From Halorubrum sp. PV6 (lineage in GTDB: Archaea; Halobacteriota; Halobacteria; Halobacteriales; Haloferacaceae), in the NCBI RefSeq assembly GCF_003990725.2, contig NZ_CP030064.1, positions 2,356,001 through 2,420,000 on the forward strand: a stretch of DNA of 64,000 bases, written 5' to 3'. Below are positions 9,461 through 19,244 of the stretch, piece by piece; within the stretch, counting starts at the first letter, position 1; each line of letters starts with the position of its first letter. Position numbers and translations under genes: made by a program. The notes beneath the pieces are model-generated. The model saw only the letters and a list, made by a program, of their open reading frames with translations, ran no database searches and was not told where the DNA came from.

Positions 9461-12271
9461 TTACGCCGACTCTGACTCGCCGGCGAGGGTCGCACCCGCG
9501 TCGCTGCCTCCGTCGCGGTCGGCCGCTCGCCGGTTCCGGAGGGCGAACAGCGCGAACAGCACGAATCCGATCCCGCGCAGGGCCAGATCCAACAGGAGCG
9601 CGTTGACCGAGACCGAGGCGCCGAGGAGCCCGAGGATGTCGAAGACGGGGTCCGAGAGCATCCCCGGCGCCATCAACAGCAGGGCGCTGAGCGCGAACAC
9701 CGCTCGGGCGGGTCGGCTGACTCGGGTGTACAGCGTCCCGATGACGGTGGCGCCGAGCGCGATCACCCCGAGGAACACCCCGACGACGGGAATGAGTATC
9801 TCGGGGATCGAGTAGGACAGCTCGGCGAGGTCGGAGAAGCCGACCACCTGATACTGCTTGCCGTCCGTCATGCCCGGAATCTCTCTGAGCAGGACGATCC
9901 CCGGCGCGAACACGAACGCGAAGGGAACGATCGCCTTGTTTAGCGACAGCGAGAACGCCTGAACGCCGGTTTGGAACGGATCGGATTTGGCAACCCCGCT
10001 CGCCGCGTACGCCGCAACCGCGACCGGCGGCGTGATGTCGGCGACGACGCCGAAGTAGAGGATGTAGAGGTGGGCGGCGAGCAGCGGAATCCCGAACTGG
10101 ACGAGCGGCGTCGCCAGCATCGAGATGAGGATGATGTAGGTGACCGTCGTCGGCATCCCCATCCCGAGGATGATGCTCGCGATGGCCGTCACGAGCAGCA
10201 TGATCACCTTCGAGCCGCCGGAGAGCGCCAACAGCAGCGACGTGAGGTTCGGTCCGAGGCCGGAGACGCTGATGACGCCGGGGATGATCCCCGCGGCCGC
10301 GACCGCGATCACGACCGGAACCGCGGTTCGCGCGCCCTCGTCCATCGATTTGACGACGAAGGTTCCGAGCTTGAACGGCTGGCTGTCACCCAGGTCTCGC
10401 CCGGTTCGCTCGCCGAGGTCTTCCGCGGTCTCGCGGATCTCGGGGTTGAGTTCGAGCAGCGACGCGTCCAGATTCGGCCGCGAGAGCAGCGTCACCACGC
10501 CTGCCAACATCACGTACCACTCGGTGCCGGCCGTGACGGCGGTCGCGGCCTCCACGAGTGAGAGTCCCTCGCCGCCGGCGCCGGTCACGAGCCCGAGGAC
10601 GGGCACGCCCGCGACGACGTAACTCGCCAGTTCGACGCCCACGATGGCCGAGAGGACGCCGAAGAGCCGGAGCCGCGTCTCCTTGCTGTACGCGGCGATG
10701 AAGGCGATGAGCGCGACGAGCGCCACCAGCGTGAACCACGCCGACCGGGAGACGGAGAGCCGCTCGACGATGAGGTAGTACAGGAGGAGCCCGATCGGAA
10801 CGAGGTAGAACCAGCCGTATTTGAGGTGTTCGACGAGGCCGACCGTGTCCTCGGCGGCCACGCCCCCGATGTCCTGCTCGACCGCCTTGAGGTGAACCAT
10901 CACCCACACGCCGAAGAAGAAGACGACCGCCGGAATCGTCGAGAGGATGATGATCTCCGCGAACGGCGTCGCGGTGTACTGCACCATCAGGAAGGCGGCC
11001 GCGCCCATCACGGGCGGGAGGATCTGTCCACCGGAGGAGGCGGACGACTCGACGGCGCCGGAGAACTCGGGCGAGTAGCCCGACCGCTTCATCAGCGGGA
11101 TGGTGAACGCGCCGGTCGTGACCGTGTTAGCGATCGAGGAGCCGGAGATGGTCCCCATGAAGCCGCTGGCGAGGATGCTCGCTTTCGCCGGGCCGCCCTT
11201 GCGGCGCCCGGTGAGCGCGTACGCGAGGTCGATGAACCACTGGCCGGCCCCGCTCATCTCGAGGAACGAGCCGAAGAGGATGAAGATGTAGATGAAGCTC
11301 ACCGAGACGGTGACCGGTATCCCGAAGACACCGTTTTCGGTGTTATACCAGAGGTTCTGCACGATGTCCGGCCAGGTGAGTTCCGGAATCGCGAGCAGCC
11401 CGAGGAAGGGCGTGCTCCCGCTGATGAGGTACCCCCACCGGGCGTAGACGATGAACGTGGCGACGATGATCATCAGCGGGACCCCGAGAGTGCGACGCGT
11501 GGCCTCCAAGACGAGCAACACGCCGATGGCGCCGAGCGCCATCGCGTACGAGTACTCGCTCACGAACGGCACGCCGCCGAGGAGCGGCTGCAGGAAGGCG
11601 TACACCTCGGTAATCGGGCGCCCCGAGTCGATCCCGAAGACGCGCATGTTCTGGATCTCCGCGAACTCGGTGAGGAAGTACAGCGCCGACAGGATCGCCG
11701 CCGCGATACACACGAGGTCGAACGGCGTCACCCGCTGGCGGTCCGGATCGAGGAACGCCCATCGGAAGACCGACCGGACGCCGGCGGCCAGCCGCGTGAT
11801 CGGGCTGTTCGAACCGAGCCGCTGGGCGAGCCCCGGCACGACGCGGCCGAGGTTCCTCGCGACGAACCCGTCGCCCATGCTCCCCGGAAACAGCAGGAAC
11901 GTGAGCACGAGCGCGAAGGAGACGTGGATCGCGTTCGCCTGGAGGAGCTGGAGCGACACCCGCACCGGCGACAGCGAGAGTCCGGCGATCTCGACGGTGG
12001 GCAGCCACACCGTGAAGGTGAAACTGCGGGCGGCGAGGAACAGCTGGAACACCGAAAACAGGATGCCGATGGCCGCGACCGCCACCGCCGCGGCGCCCTG
12101 GAGCGAGCGGCGGCGCTCGATCTCGTCTATCAGTTCGTCGGCCTCCTCGCGGGAGATGGCCTCGTCGTCCGGCGGCGCGTCCGTGCCGGGAGCGGCGGGC
12201 CCACCGGGGTCTCGCGGGCCGCCATCGTTCGGGTCGTCGGTGCCGCCGTCGGTTCGGTGAGTCGTAGTCAT
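9461..12271 (-). CDS. TRAP transporter fused permease (TAXI type)
   Basis: This 936-residue membrane protein fits the 4TM/12TM fused permeases of TAXI-type TRAP transporters, ion-gradient-driven uptake systems that work with a substrate-binding protein. The N-terminus is a long acidic, Pro/Gly-rich cytoplasmic tail and then a 4-helix DctQ-like part; the remainder is the DctM-like large subunit, with the characteristic GFMGTISGSSIANTVTTG-type repeat near residues 372-390 and a second copy near 690 (GMGMPTTVTYII). It overlaps the upstream DUF1850 gene by four bases, so translation is probably coupled. Substrate not deducible; TAXI systems include glutamate and other dicarboxylate transporters. 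Confidence 0.93.
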   Translation of the reverse strand: MTTTHRTDGGTDDPNDGGPRDPGGPAAPGTDAPPDDEAISREEADELIDEIERRRSLQGAAAVAVAAIGILFSVFQLFLAARSFTFTVWLPTVEIAGLSLSPVRVSLQLLQANAIHVSFALVLTFLLFPGSMGDGFVARNLGRVVPGLAQRLGSNSPITRLAAGVRSVFRWAFLDPDRQRVTPFDLVCIAAAILSALYFLTEFAEIQNMRVFGIDSGRPITEVYAFLQPLLGGVPFVSEYSYAMALGAIGVLLVLEATRRTLGVPLMIIVATFIVYARWGYLISGSTPFLGLLAIPELTWPDIVQNLWYNTENGVFGIPVTVSVSFIYIFILFGSFLEMSGAGQWFIDLAYALTGRRKGGPAKASILASGFMGTISGSSIANTVTTGAFTIPLMKRSGYSPEFSGAVESSASSGGQILPPVMGAAAFLMVQYTATPFAEIIILSTIPAVVFFFGVWVMVHLKAVEQDIGGVAAEDTVGLVEHLKYGWFYLVPIGLLLYYLIVERLSVSRSAWFTLVALVALIAFIAAYSKETRLRLFGVLSAIVGVELASYVVAGVPVLGLVTGAGGEGLSLVEAATAVTAGTEWYVMLAGVVTLLSRPNLDASLLELNPEIRETAEDLGERTGRDLGDSQPFKLGTFVVKSMDEGARTAVPVVIAVAAAGIIPGVISVSGLGPNLTSLLLALSGGSKVIMLLVTAIASIILGMGMPTTVTYIILISMLATPLVQFGIPLLAAHLYILYFGVVADITPPVAVAAYAASGVAKSDPFQTGVQAFSLSLNKAIVPFAFVFAPGIVLLREIPGMTDGKQYQVVGFSDLAELSYSIPEILIPVVGVFLGVIALGATVIGTLYTRVSRPARAVFALSALLLMAPGMLSDPVFDILGLLGASVSVNALLLDLALRGIGFVLFALFALRNRRAADRDGGSDAGATLAGESESA

Positions 12272-12762
12272 AGGGTCATCTCAAGGATCGAGCGTCGTTC
12301 GATGTGAAGCGTGACGTCGTTACCGTTGCTGACCGCGACGAGGTCGTGTTCCCGCCCGTCGACGATCAGCGTGTGACCGGCTATCCGGCCGGGCGAGACA
12401 GAGAGGCGTTCGAGTTCCGTGATCGGCTCCGCGGGGTCGTACACCAGGGTCCCGTTGACGTTCGTGACGTTGACGCGCGCGGGGAGCCCCCACCCGTACG
12501 ACTCGAACTCCATCCGCGTGTTCACGAGCGTCTCGCCGTCGACGCGGTACTCGTCGTACACGCGCGACTTCTCGACGCTGTGGGTGTACTCCAGCGCGAC
12601 GGTGCTCCCGGAGTCGACCGGCTCCGAGAGGTACTGTTCACCCGTCTCGGTGTCCTCGACGACGAGGACGTCTCCCGCCGGCGCCGTCGCCGCCACGCCG
12701 ACGACGAGCACCACGGCTGCGAGGAGCGCGGCGCCCGCGACCGAGCGAGAAAGGTGACCCAT
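12268..12762 (-). CDS. DUF1850 protein of the TRAP operon
   Basis: A 164-residue protein with an N-terminal hydrophobic export segment (SVAGAALLAAVVLVVGVAATA) followed by a beta-rich DUF1850 domain; the central VALEYTHSVEKSRVYDEYRV is typical of that family. DUF1850 genes are regularly found between the binding protein and fused permease of TAXI-type TRAP transporters, as here, so it probably acts outside the membrane with that transporter. The biochemical role is unknown. It shares four bases with the permease gene. Confidence 0.85.
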   Translation of the reverse strand: MGHLSRSVAGAALLAAVVLVVGVAATAPAGDVLVVEDTETGEQYLSEPVDSGSTVALEYTHSVEKSRVYDEYRVDGETLVNTRMEFESYGWGLPARVNVTNVNGTLVYDPAEPITELERLSVSPGRIAGHTLIVDGREHDLVAVSNGNDVTLHIERRSILEMTL

Positions 12763-12855
12763 GGTTTCGGGTGATTGTGGTGTGATCGAGTTTGAAACGG
12801 TTGCGAAACGACCCGCGACGAGACGGCGGGTCGAGTCAGCTCACGACGGCGTGAG

Positions 12856-13830
12856 TTAGGCGTCGAAGTATGCCGCAGCGCCCTCGTGCAGTTCGATCGA
12901 CATCCCGTCCTGCGCGCTGTCGGCGGTGATGAAGTCGGTCTTGATCGAGAGGTCGCCCACGTTGTCGAAGATGGCCGCCGTGACCGTCTCGACGGTGTCG
13001 GCCGGAACGTCGGCGTTCGTCGCGATCATCGCCTGCACGGCGACGGTCTCGACGGCCTCGTCGACGCCGCTGTACGTGCCCGCCGGGATGGTGTCGTTGG
13101 CGAACCAGGAGGCGTCGGACTTGACGGCCTCGCGGTTGTCGCCGGCGATCGGAACGATCTGGATGTCGTTCGTGTTCGCGAGGTCCTCGATGGCACCGAC
13201 CGGCCAGCCGCCGACGACGAAGGCCGCGTCGATGTCGCCGTTCGCGAGCTGTTCGGACGCCTGCGAGAAGCCGGCGTTCTGCTCGCTGTAGTCGGAGATG
13301 CCGAGCGACTCCAGGATCTGGTTCGCGTTGACCTGCGTCCCCGAGCCGAGGTCGCCGGTGTTGATCGTGGCGCCGCTGAGGTCGCCGACCGAGGAGATGT
13401 CGTTCTCGGCGAGCGTGACGAGCGTGATGGTCTCCGGGTACAGCGTCGCGACGCCCTGGAGGCTCTCGATCGGTTCGTCCTGGAAGGCGTCGATGCCGGT
13501 CCCGTTCTTCGCGAACGAGGCGACGTCGTTCTGGATCAGCGCGAAGTCGGCGGAGCCGTCCGCGAGGCTCCCGACGTTCTCCACGCTGGCGCCCGTCGAC
13601 TGGACGTTGAGCGAGAAGTCGGTGTTGGCCTCGACGACCGTCTTGAACTCGTTCGAGAGCGGGTAGTAGGTGCCGCCGGTACCGCCGGCGTGCCAGCTCA
13701 GACGGTTCGAGTCGCCACCGTCGCCGCCGTCCCCGCCGTCGCCGCCGTTTCCGCTACAGCCGGCCAGTGCGGCCACGCCAGCGACGCCCGTCGCTTTCAG
13801 GAACTTCCGTCGTGTTCGGTGTGAAGACAT
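12856..13830 (-). CDS. TAXI-family TRAP substrate-binding lipoprotein
   Basis: This 324-residue protein captures the substrate for the permease at 9461-12271. The N-terminus is a Tat-type signal (TRRKFLKATG) ending in the lipobox AALAGC near residue 24, so it should be exported folded and lipid-anchored, then a Gly/Asp linker. The mature part has the TAXI signature WHAGGTGGTYYPLSNE and DFALIQNDVA. The ATG at 13830 is preferred because an ATTTATG box lies about 28 bases upstream. DUF1850 and the permease follow after 93 bases, giving the whole transporter as one operon. Confidence 0.92.
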   Translation of the reverse strand: MSSHRTRRKFLKATGVAGVAALAGCSGNGGDGGDGGDGGDSNRLSWHAGGTGGTYYPLSNEFKTVVEANTDFSLNVQSTGASVENVGSLADGSADFALIQNDVASFAKNGTGIDAFQDEPIESLQGVATLYPETITLVTLAENDISSVGDLSGATINTGDLGSGTQVNANQILESLGISDYSEQNAGFSQASEQLANGDIDAAFVVGGWPVGAIEDLANTNDIQIVPIAGDNREAVKSDASWFANDTIPAGTYSGVDEAVETVAVQAMIATNADVPADTVETVTAAIFDNVGDLSIKTDFITADSAQDGMSIELHEGAAAYFDA

Positions 13831-14183
13831 ACGATAGTCAAATGCGAGTACGAACATAAATACCTGAGGATATTACAAAAGATCGTTCGTGATCGACCAC
13901 CGAGACGGTACTGCGAAACACAGGTGCGTATTTTACCGAAAGGTGTGAAATCGCGCTCGATAGTCGAGCTCACAGTAACTCGCGACGGTCGATCCGCCGG
14001 ACGGTCGCTCGGCCGGGCGGGCCGACGAGTGGGCAGTGGTGACATGTCTGGGGGCAGAGCGAATCGGGTCAGAGACGGCTCCGGAGACGGCGCGGAAAAA
14101 TACCCAGCGTGTCGGAGACCGCGCTCAGGCGAGGTCGTCGACGTTCTCGGAAACGAAAGATTTCCGAGCGCTCGAAGGGCGGT
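13831..14183. other. Intergenic region between TRAP operon and icd
   Basis: No gene was found. It holds the TRAP promoter box near 13855-13862, a perfect palindrome GCTCGATAGTCGAGC at 13955-13969 about 125 bases before the binding-protein gene, and the hairpin downstream of icd described separately. Short frames across it are Arg-rich shadows. Confidence 0.5.
14146..14168 (-). terminator. icd: Hairpin downstream of icd
   Basis: CTCGGAAA at 14146-14153 and TTTCCGAG at 14161-14168 form a perfect 8-base stem with a 7-base loop, starting 16 bases past the icd stop codon. There is no T-run directly after it, but reverse-strand T5 follows about 45 bases on (14097-14101). It could be a terminator or a 3' end stabiliser. 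Confidence 0.45.
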
Positions 14184-15446
14184 CTACGACAGTTGTTCGA
14201 TGTTCTCGACGACGGCGTCGGCGAACTCGCTGGTCGCGAGCTTCTCGCCGCCCTCGATCTGTCGGTGGAGGTCGTAGGTGACCTGACCCGAGGAGATGGT
14301 CTCTTCGACGGCGTCGCGCACGAGGTCCGCGGCGTCGGACCAGCCGAGGTAATCGAGCATCTCGCGGCCGGAGAGGATCATGGCGGTGGGGTTGACCTTG
14401 TCCTCGCCGGCGTACTTGGGCGCGGAGCCGTGGACCGGCTCGGCGAGACAGCGACCGTGGCCGCGGTTGATACCGGGTGCGATGCCGAGGCCGCCGATCT
14501 GTGCGCCGGCGGCGTCGGACATGTAGTCGCCGTTGAGGTTCATCGTCGCGATGACGGAGTACTCGTCGGTGCGGGTCAACAGCTGCTGGAGCATGTTGTC
14601 CGCGATGCGGTCTTTCACGACGAGCGTGCCCTCGGGCTGTTCGCCGTCGTGCTCCTCCCAGAGCTGGTCTTCGGTGATGACGTCGTCGCCGTACTCCTCT
14701 TCTGCGACCTCGTAGCCCCAGTCACGGAACGCGCCCTCGGTGAACTTCATGATGTTCCCCTTGTGGACGAGCGTGACCGAGTCGCGGTCGTTCGCGAGCG
14801 CGTAGTCGACCGCCTCGCGGATGAGGCGCTTCGAGCCGAACTCGGAGATGGGTTTGACGCCGATGCCGACCGGTCCGTCGTGGATCACGTCGGCGACATC
14901 CATATCCTGTTCTAAGAAGTCGCGTACCTCCTCGGACTCGTCGGTGCCGGCCTCCCACTCGATGCCGGCGTACACGTCTTCCGTGTTCTCGCGGAAGGTG
15001 ATCATGTCCATCGCCTCGGGGTTTTTGACGGGCGACGGGACGCCGTCGAGGTGGTAGGTCGGGCGGACGTTCGCGTACAGGTCGAGCGTCTTGCGGAGCG
15101 CGACGTTCAGCGAGCGGAACCCGGCGCCGACGGGGGTCGTCAGCGGGCCCTTGATCGCGACGCGGTGGTCGCGGATGGCCGAGACGGTGTCCTCGGGGAG
15201 GTTCTCGTCGTACATCTCGCGGGCGCTGGAGCCGGCGTAGACGCGCATCCACGCGATGGAGCGGCCGGTCGCCTCTGCGGCCGCGTCGAGTACCTTCTGT
15301 GCGGCCGGTCCGACGTCGGTACCGATCCCGTCGCCGTGAATGATCGGGATGATCGGGTTCTCGGGGACGTTCAGCTCGCCGGTTTCCTCGTCGGCGAGCG
15401 TGATGGCCTCGCCGTCGTCGGGGACGTCGACTTTATCGTAGCTCAT
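14184..15446 (-). CDS. icd: Isocitrate dehydrogenase (NADP type)
   Basis: Oxidises isocitrate to 2-oxoglutarate and CO2 in the citric acid cycle. The 420-residue protein is the homodimeric bacterial/archaeal form, with the substrate loop AGSSAREMYDENL near residue 112, the arginines of FRSLNVALRKTLDLYANVRP near 133, the catalytic Tyr in FRENTEDVYAGIEWE, and the cofactor-region APKYAGEDKVNPTAMILSG near 340. The Lys/Tyr-containing segment after NPTAMI resembles NADP-using forms, and the haloarchaeal enzyme is known as NADP-dependent. A CTTTACG box lies 28 bases before the ATG. Confidence 0.95.
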   Translation of the reverse strand: MSYDKVDVPDDGEAITLADEETGELNVPENPIIPIIHGDGIGTDVGPAAQKVLDAAAEATGRSIAWMRVYAGSSAREMYDENLPEDTVSAIRDHRVAIKGPLTTPVGAGFRSLNVALRKTLDLYANVRPTYHLDGVPSPVKNPEAMDMITFRENTEDVYAGIEWEAGTDESEEVRDFLEQDMDVADVIHDGPVGIGVKPISEFGSKRLIREAVDYALANDRDSVTLVHKGNIMKFTEGAFRDWGYEVAEEEYGDDVITEDQLWEEHDGEQPEGTLVVKDRIADNMLQQLLTRTDEYSVIATMNLNGDYMSDAAGAQIGGLGIAPGINRGHGRCLAEPVHGSAPKYAGEDKVNPTAMILSGREMLDYLGWSDAADLVRDAVEETISSGQVTYDLHRQIEGGEKLATSEFADAVVENIEQLS

Positions 15447-15536
15447 GAACGTCCGTGCGTTGACGGACCCGCGTAAAGTGCCTGCCGCTTTGTTTGTAGC
15501 CGCCGTATCAACGGGAATCCGCCGGTAGCAGCGATA

Positions 15537-16514
15537 TCACACGGGAAGTACTTCCACGTCGAACAGCGAGCGCCATCGGTAGCGGCGGCCACCCCAGACG
15601 AAGGTCCGCCGAGCGAGCGCGTACGCGAGCAGCGGCGGCGAGACGAGGACCGACGGGAACGCGAGCAGGAACGTCGCCCGGCGAACCCCGAACCGGGCGT
15701 ACACGGCGGCCGCGATGGCGGTGACGAGCCCGGCCCCGACCACCGGCGCGAGCAGACACAGGACGGCGGACGAGACGGCGAAGGCGACGTCGAACGCGGC
15801 CGCGCGAGGGGCGTGGAACCGGACGATCCGGAAGAACCGGACGAACCGCTCGACCGAGCCCCGGATCGAGCCGCCCGCGGGGACGGTCCGCGTCCGGTCT
15901 GCGGCCGTCACGTCGAGGTACTCGGTGAGCGTCCCGTCGTCGCTGACGGTCCGCCTGAGGTCGGCGAGGAGCGCCGCCTCCGGACCGGCGGCGGCCGCGG
16001 CGGCGTCGGAGACCGATTCGGGGCGAGCGAGGTCGTCGCGCTCGAAGACCACCGCGCCGCCCCAGGCGATGCCGCCGGCGAACACCGCGGCGGTCCCGCC
16101 GATCGCGTACGCAGGCTCGAAGAGTCTGGAGAGCGGGTCCTTTCCGACGAAGACGGGGACTTCCGTCGTCGGTCCGCGTCGCTCGTAGTCGGCGTTGAGC
16201 GTCGCGAGCCAGTCGTCCGGGTGCGCGAAGTCGTCGTCCGTCCAGACGATACGATCGTGGGCGGCCGCCTCCATCCCCGCCGCGATGGCGTTCGCCTTCC
16301 CGGAACAGCCCTCGGGCTCGGCGGCGAGGACGATCCGGACGCCGTCCGGCGTCGTCCCGCGGCGGTCCGCGACCGGGTCGTCGTCGGTGTCACAGAGGAC
16401 AAGCAGTTCGTCCCGCGCGCCGAGTTGGCCGGCCACCTCGTCGCAGGCGCCGGTCCAGCGCACGGTCGGGAGGAGGACGGATATCGGCGGGCGATCCTGG
16501 TCCGTGGCAGTCAC
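15537..16514 (-). CDS. Family 2 glycosyltransferase with C-terminal membrane helices
   Basis: A 325-residue GT-A fold enzyme. The N-terminal half carries SVLLPTVRWTGACDE, the nucleotide-sugar motif ELLVLCDTDDDP and the metal-binding IVWTDDDFAHPDDW near residue 92; the second half contains hydrophobic helices (VAFAVSSAVLCLLAPVVGAGL and another near 270) that anchor it. It resembles the ceramide-glucosyltransferase/dolichyl-phosphate group, so a lipid-linked acceptor is possible. The GTG at 16514 is preferred because a TTATCA box lies 26 bases upstream. Acceptor and donor cannot be read from the sequence. Confidence 0.85.
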   Translation of the reverse strand: MTATDQDRPPISVLLPTVRWTGACDEVAGQLGARDELLVLCDTDDDPVADRRGTTPDGVRIVLAAEPEGCSGKANAIAAGMEAAAHDRIVWTDDDFAHPDDWLATLNADYERRGPTTEVPVFVGKDPLSRLFEPAYAIGGTAAVFAGGIAWGGAVVFERDDLARPESVSDAAAAAAGPEAALLADLRRTVSDDGTLTEYLDVTAADRTRTVPAGGSIRGSVERFVRFFRIVRFHAPRAAAFDVAFAVSSAVLCLLAPVVGAGLVTAIAAAVYARFGVRRATFLLAFPSVLVSPPLLAYALARRTFVWGGRRYRWRSLFDVEVLPV

Positions 16515-16580
16515 GTCGACCGATTCGGGCGGGGGGTTGATAAGTGTCGGTCGGCGGCGCGGCGTGCTCGCCCGAGAGAG

Positions 16581-18137
16581 TCACCGACACCGTCGCGCGC
16601 CGAGGTCGCGGCGGTCGACCACTCGGCGAGTGTCGGGGTCGAATTCGACGACGGAGAGCGTCACCGACGACGCCGCGCCGGCGGGCCCTGTCGCGCGATC
16701 ACAGAGGTGCGCGAGGGTCGCGTCGACGCGCTCGGCGTCGGCCGTCGCGAGCAGCGAGACGTGCTTCCGCCAGCGAGCGGTGGGGTAGCCCCGAGCGTCG
16801 GAGGGGGGCCGGTCCGCCGCGACCGCGTCGCCGTACAGCGCGTCGATCCGGTCGCCGTCCGCGGTCGTCGCCGTCGCGAGGACGCGGGCGTCGGTCGACG
16901 GCGGCTCCGGCGCGAACATGTCCCAGTCGCTTTCGGCCGGGTCCGACACCGCCGCGACCGGCTCCGGCGCGTCGACGAGCCCGAGCCCCGTGGCCGTCCA
17001 CGCGAGCAGCGCGACGAGGAGGACCGCGGCGACGGCGTCGAGGACCCGGCCGCGAGTCGCTCGGTCCGGGAGCGCTTTTAAACCGGGGCGGGCCGCGGCC
17101 GTGGCGCCGACCGCCGACGCGAGCCCGCGCTCGGCCGTCGACCGACACCGCTCGATGGCCGGCGCCGCCGCCGCTTCGATCCGGTCCCAGACGGGGGGCG
17201 GGAAGAACGCCACCAGCGCGGTCGCCGACACCAGCGGGAAGACGCCGATCTGCAGCGCGGGCGCCATCGACAGGTGAGCGGCGACGAGGGCGCCGGCGAG
17301 CGTCGTCCGAACGCGCCCGGTGGCCGCGACGAGCAGCGGGGAGGCGAGGAGGAGCGCGAGCCAGCCGTAGGTGGCGGCCGTAAGCAGCGCCGGGCTCTTG
17401 GGGACGAGCCCCCCGAGCGGGCCGTGGAGGTACGTGAGCCGGAAGACGGTCCCGACCGCCTCGCCCGCGGGCCACGCCTCGCCGCGGAGCTTCACGACCG
17501 CGTTCGAGACGTAGACGACGAGGACGACGATCAGGAGCAGGGCCGACCGAGGGCCGGCGAACCGGCGCGCCTCCGGGTTCCTCGCGGTCGTCGACCGGGC
17601 GTTCCGGACCGCGTCGACCGACCACCGAGCGCCGAGCGGACACAGCAGGCCCACCCCGAGCAGCTGCCAGAAGAGCGTGTCGCCGGCGTTGAGCACGAAC
17701 GGGTTCCGCGCCTGCAGCGACGCCAGGAGGACGAACGAGACGGCGGCCGCGACCCGCGTCCGATAGCCGACCGCGAGCGCGACGGCGGCGACCGCGGCGA
17801 GGAGGAACAGCGCGGCGACAGCCCACGGCTCGCCCGAGCGCGCGTACAGCGAGGCTCCCGCGAGCGGGTACGACTCGACGAGCAGCGCGCGCGGGAGGAC
17901 GCCGGCGTCGGTATAAAAGGCGGTCAGGTTCCGGGAGCGCAGCGCGAGGTCGACGAGGAGGAGGACGCCGAGCGCGATCCGGACGACGGCGAGCGCGCGC
18001 ACGTCGATTCCGAGGCGGCGTCGGACCGCGGCACCGAGCGCGGGTGAGCGTCCGCGCGAACCGTCGGCCGCGCCCGCCGACGCCGACGCTGTCGGGGGTC
18101 GCGCGTCGTCGTCGTCGTCGTCTCGGCGGTCGGTCAC
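16581..18137 (-). CDS. HTTM domain membrane protein
   Basis: This 518-residue protein has the HTTM (horizontally transferred transmembrane) domain of the vitamin K-dependent gamma-carboxylase-like family: IDVRALAVVRIALGVLLLVD, then FYTDAGVLPR, then about ten hydrophobic segments, with LQARNPFVLNAGDTLFWQLL near residue 175. A charged C-terminal domain of about 130 residues follows (WDMFAPEPP onward), as in related bacterial proteins. The acidic N-terminus has seven consecutive Asp-type codons. GTG at 18137 is chosen since the frame further up is Arg-rich and overlaps the divergent promoter. Enzyme activity is unproven for prokaryotic HTTM proteins. Confidence 0.85.
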   Translation of the reverse strand: MTDRRDDDDDDARPPTASASAGAADGSRGRSPALGAAVRRRLGIDVRALAVVRIALGVLLLVDLALRSRNLTAFYTDAGVLPRALLVESYPLAGASLYARSGEPWAVAALFLLAAVAAVALAVGYRTRVAAAVSFVLLASLQARNPFVLNAGDTLFWQLLGVGLLCPLGARWSVDAVRNARSTTARNPEARRFAGPRSALLLIVVLVVYVSNAVVKLRGEAWPAGEAVGTVFRLTYLHGPLGGLVPKSPALLTAATYGWLALLLASPLLVAATGRVRTTLAGALVAAHLSMAPALQIGVFPLVSATALVAFFPPPVWDRIEAAAAPAIERCRSTAERGLASAVGATAAARPGLKALPDRATRGRVLDAVAAVLLVALLAWTATGLGLVDAPEPVAAVSDPAESDWDMFAPEPPSTDARVLATATTADGDRIDALYGDAVAADRPPSDARGYPTARWRKHVSLLATADAERVDATLAHLCDRATGPAGAASSVTLSVVEFDPDTRRVVDRRDLGARRCR

Positions 18138-18241
18138 GTGGTGACGACTCTCCGAGCGGCGTGCATACCTCTTTCGGGGACCGACGCGGTCGAGGGGCCC
18201 GCTTTCCGCGCGCTTATCCGGGCGCCGCGACACGTCGGCGT

Positions 18242-19135
18242 ATGCGCGTCATCGCTCACGGCGGCGCCGGCGGGCGCCCGGACGAACCGAAGGCCAGGCG
18301 GGCGACGCTCGACGAAGCGACCCGGTGCGGCGTCGACGCCGACACGCCCCTCGACGCGGTCGAGGCGGCGCTCGGCGTGCTCGAATCGGACCCGCGGTTC
18401 AACGCCGGCGTCGGCGGCGCGGTCCAGACCGACGGGGTCGTCCGCACGGACGCCGGCGTGATGACGGCCGACCGCGAGGTCGGGGCGGCCTGCTCGATGC
18501 CCGGCGTGGAACACGCGGCCAGCGTCGCGCGCGTGGTTCACGCGGAGACGCCGCACGTCCTCGTTTCCGGTTCCCACGCCGTCGCCCTCGCCGACGAGTT
18601 CGGGATCGAAACCGGGGTCGACCTCCTCACCGACGAGAAGCGGGAGCGATACGAGCAAGCGGACCCGCCGGATGGCGGGCCGCGGGCGCACCTCGACTGG
18701 CTCGCGACGCGGTTCGGGTCGGGCGGCGATCAGGCGGGCGGGCGCTCGGAGCGCGACGCGCCCGATCACGACACGGTCGGCGCGGTCGCGACCGACGGCG
18801 AGACGTTCGCCGCGGCGACGTCGACGGGCGGTCGCTCGTTCGCGCTCGCTGGGCGCGTCGGCGACGTGCCGCAGGTTGGCTCGGGCTTCTTCTGTACCGA
18901 GGCGGGCGGCGCGAGCGCGACGGGCGCCGGCGAGGACATCGCCCGCGTGACGCTCTCGCGGCGGGCCGTGGGACACCTCGAAGACGGGCTGGACGCGCAG
19001 GCGGCGGCCGAGCGAGCCATCGACGAGTTCGAGGAGATCACCGGATCGGGCGCCGGCGTCATCGTTCTCGGAGCGGACGAGGCCGGGGGCGCGTTCAACA
19101 CCGACGCGATGCAGACGAGTATCGCTTATAAGTAA
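18242..19135 (+). CDS. Isoaspartyl peptidase / L-asparaginase (Ntn hydrolase)
   Basis: This 297-residue protein is a type 2 (plant-type) asparaginase. It begins MRVIAHGGAGG, as family members do, has the NAGVGGAVQTDGVVRTDAGVM segment near residue 60, and the self-cleavage site HDTVGAVA, where the threonine near residue 179 becomes the N-terminal nucleophile of the beta subunit. The C-terminal GSGFFCTEAGGASATGAGED is the substrate loop. It would hydrolyse isoaspartyl dipeptides and asparagine. The ATG at 18242 is 104 bases from the divergent HTTM gene. Confidence 0.92.
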   Translation: MRVIAHGGAGGRPDEPKARRATLDEATRCGVDADTPLDAVEAALGVLESDPRFNAGVGGAVQTDGVVRTDAGVMTADREVGAACSMPGVEHAASVARVVHAETPHVLVSGSHAVALADEFGIETGVDLLTDEKRERYEQADPPDGGPRAHLDWLATRFGSGGDQAGGRSERDAPDHDTVGAVATDGETFAAATSTGGRSFALAGRVGDVPQVGSGFFCTEAGGASATGAGEDIARVTLSRRAVGHLEDGLDAQAAAERAIDEFEEITGSGAGVIVLGADEAGGAFNTDAMQTSIAYK

Positions 19136-19244
19136 TCGGCGGCGCGGCGGCGGTTATTGATACGCAGCTCCGCTCGGGGCACGCCGGGCCGCCCCGACGC
19201 CCGCGGAGCCGAGGATACAAACCCGCCGGCCGCCTTGCCCGCGT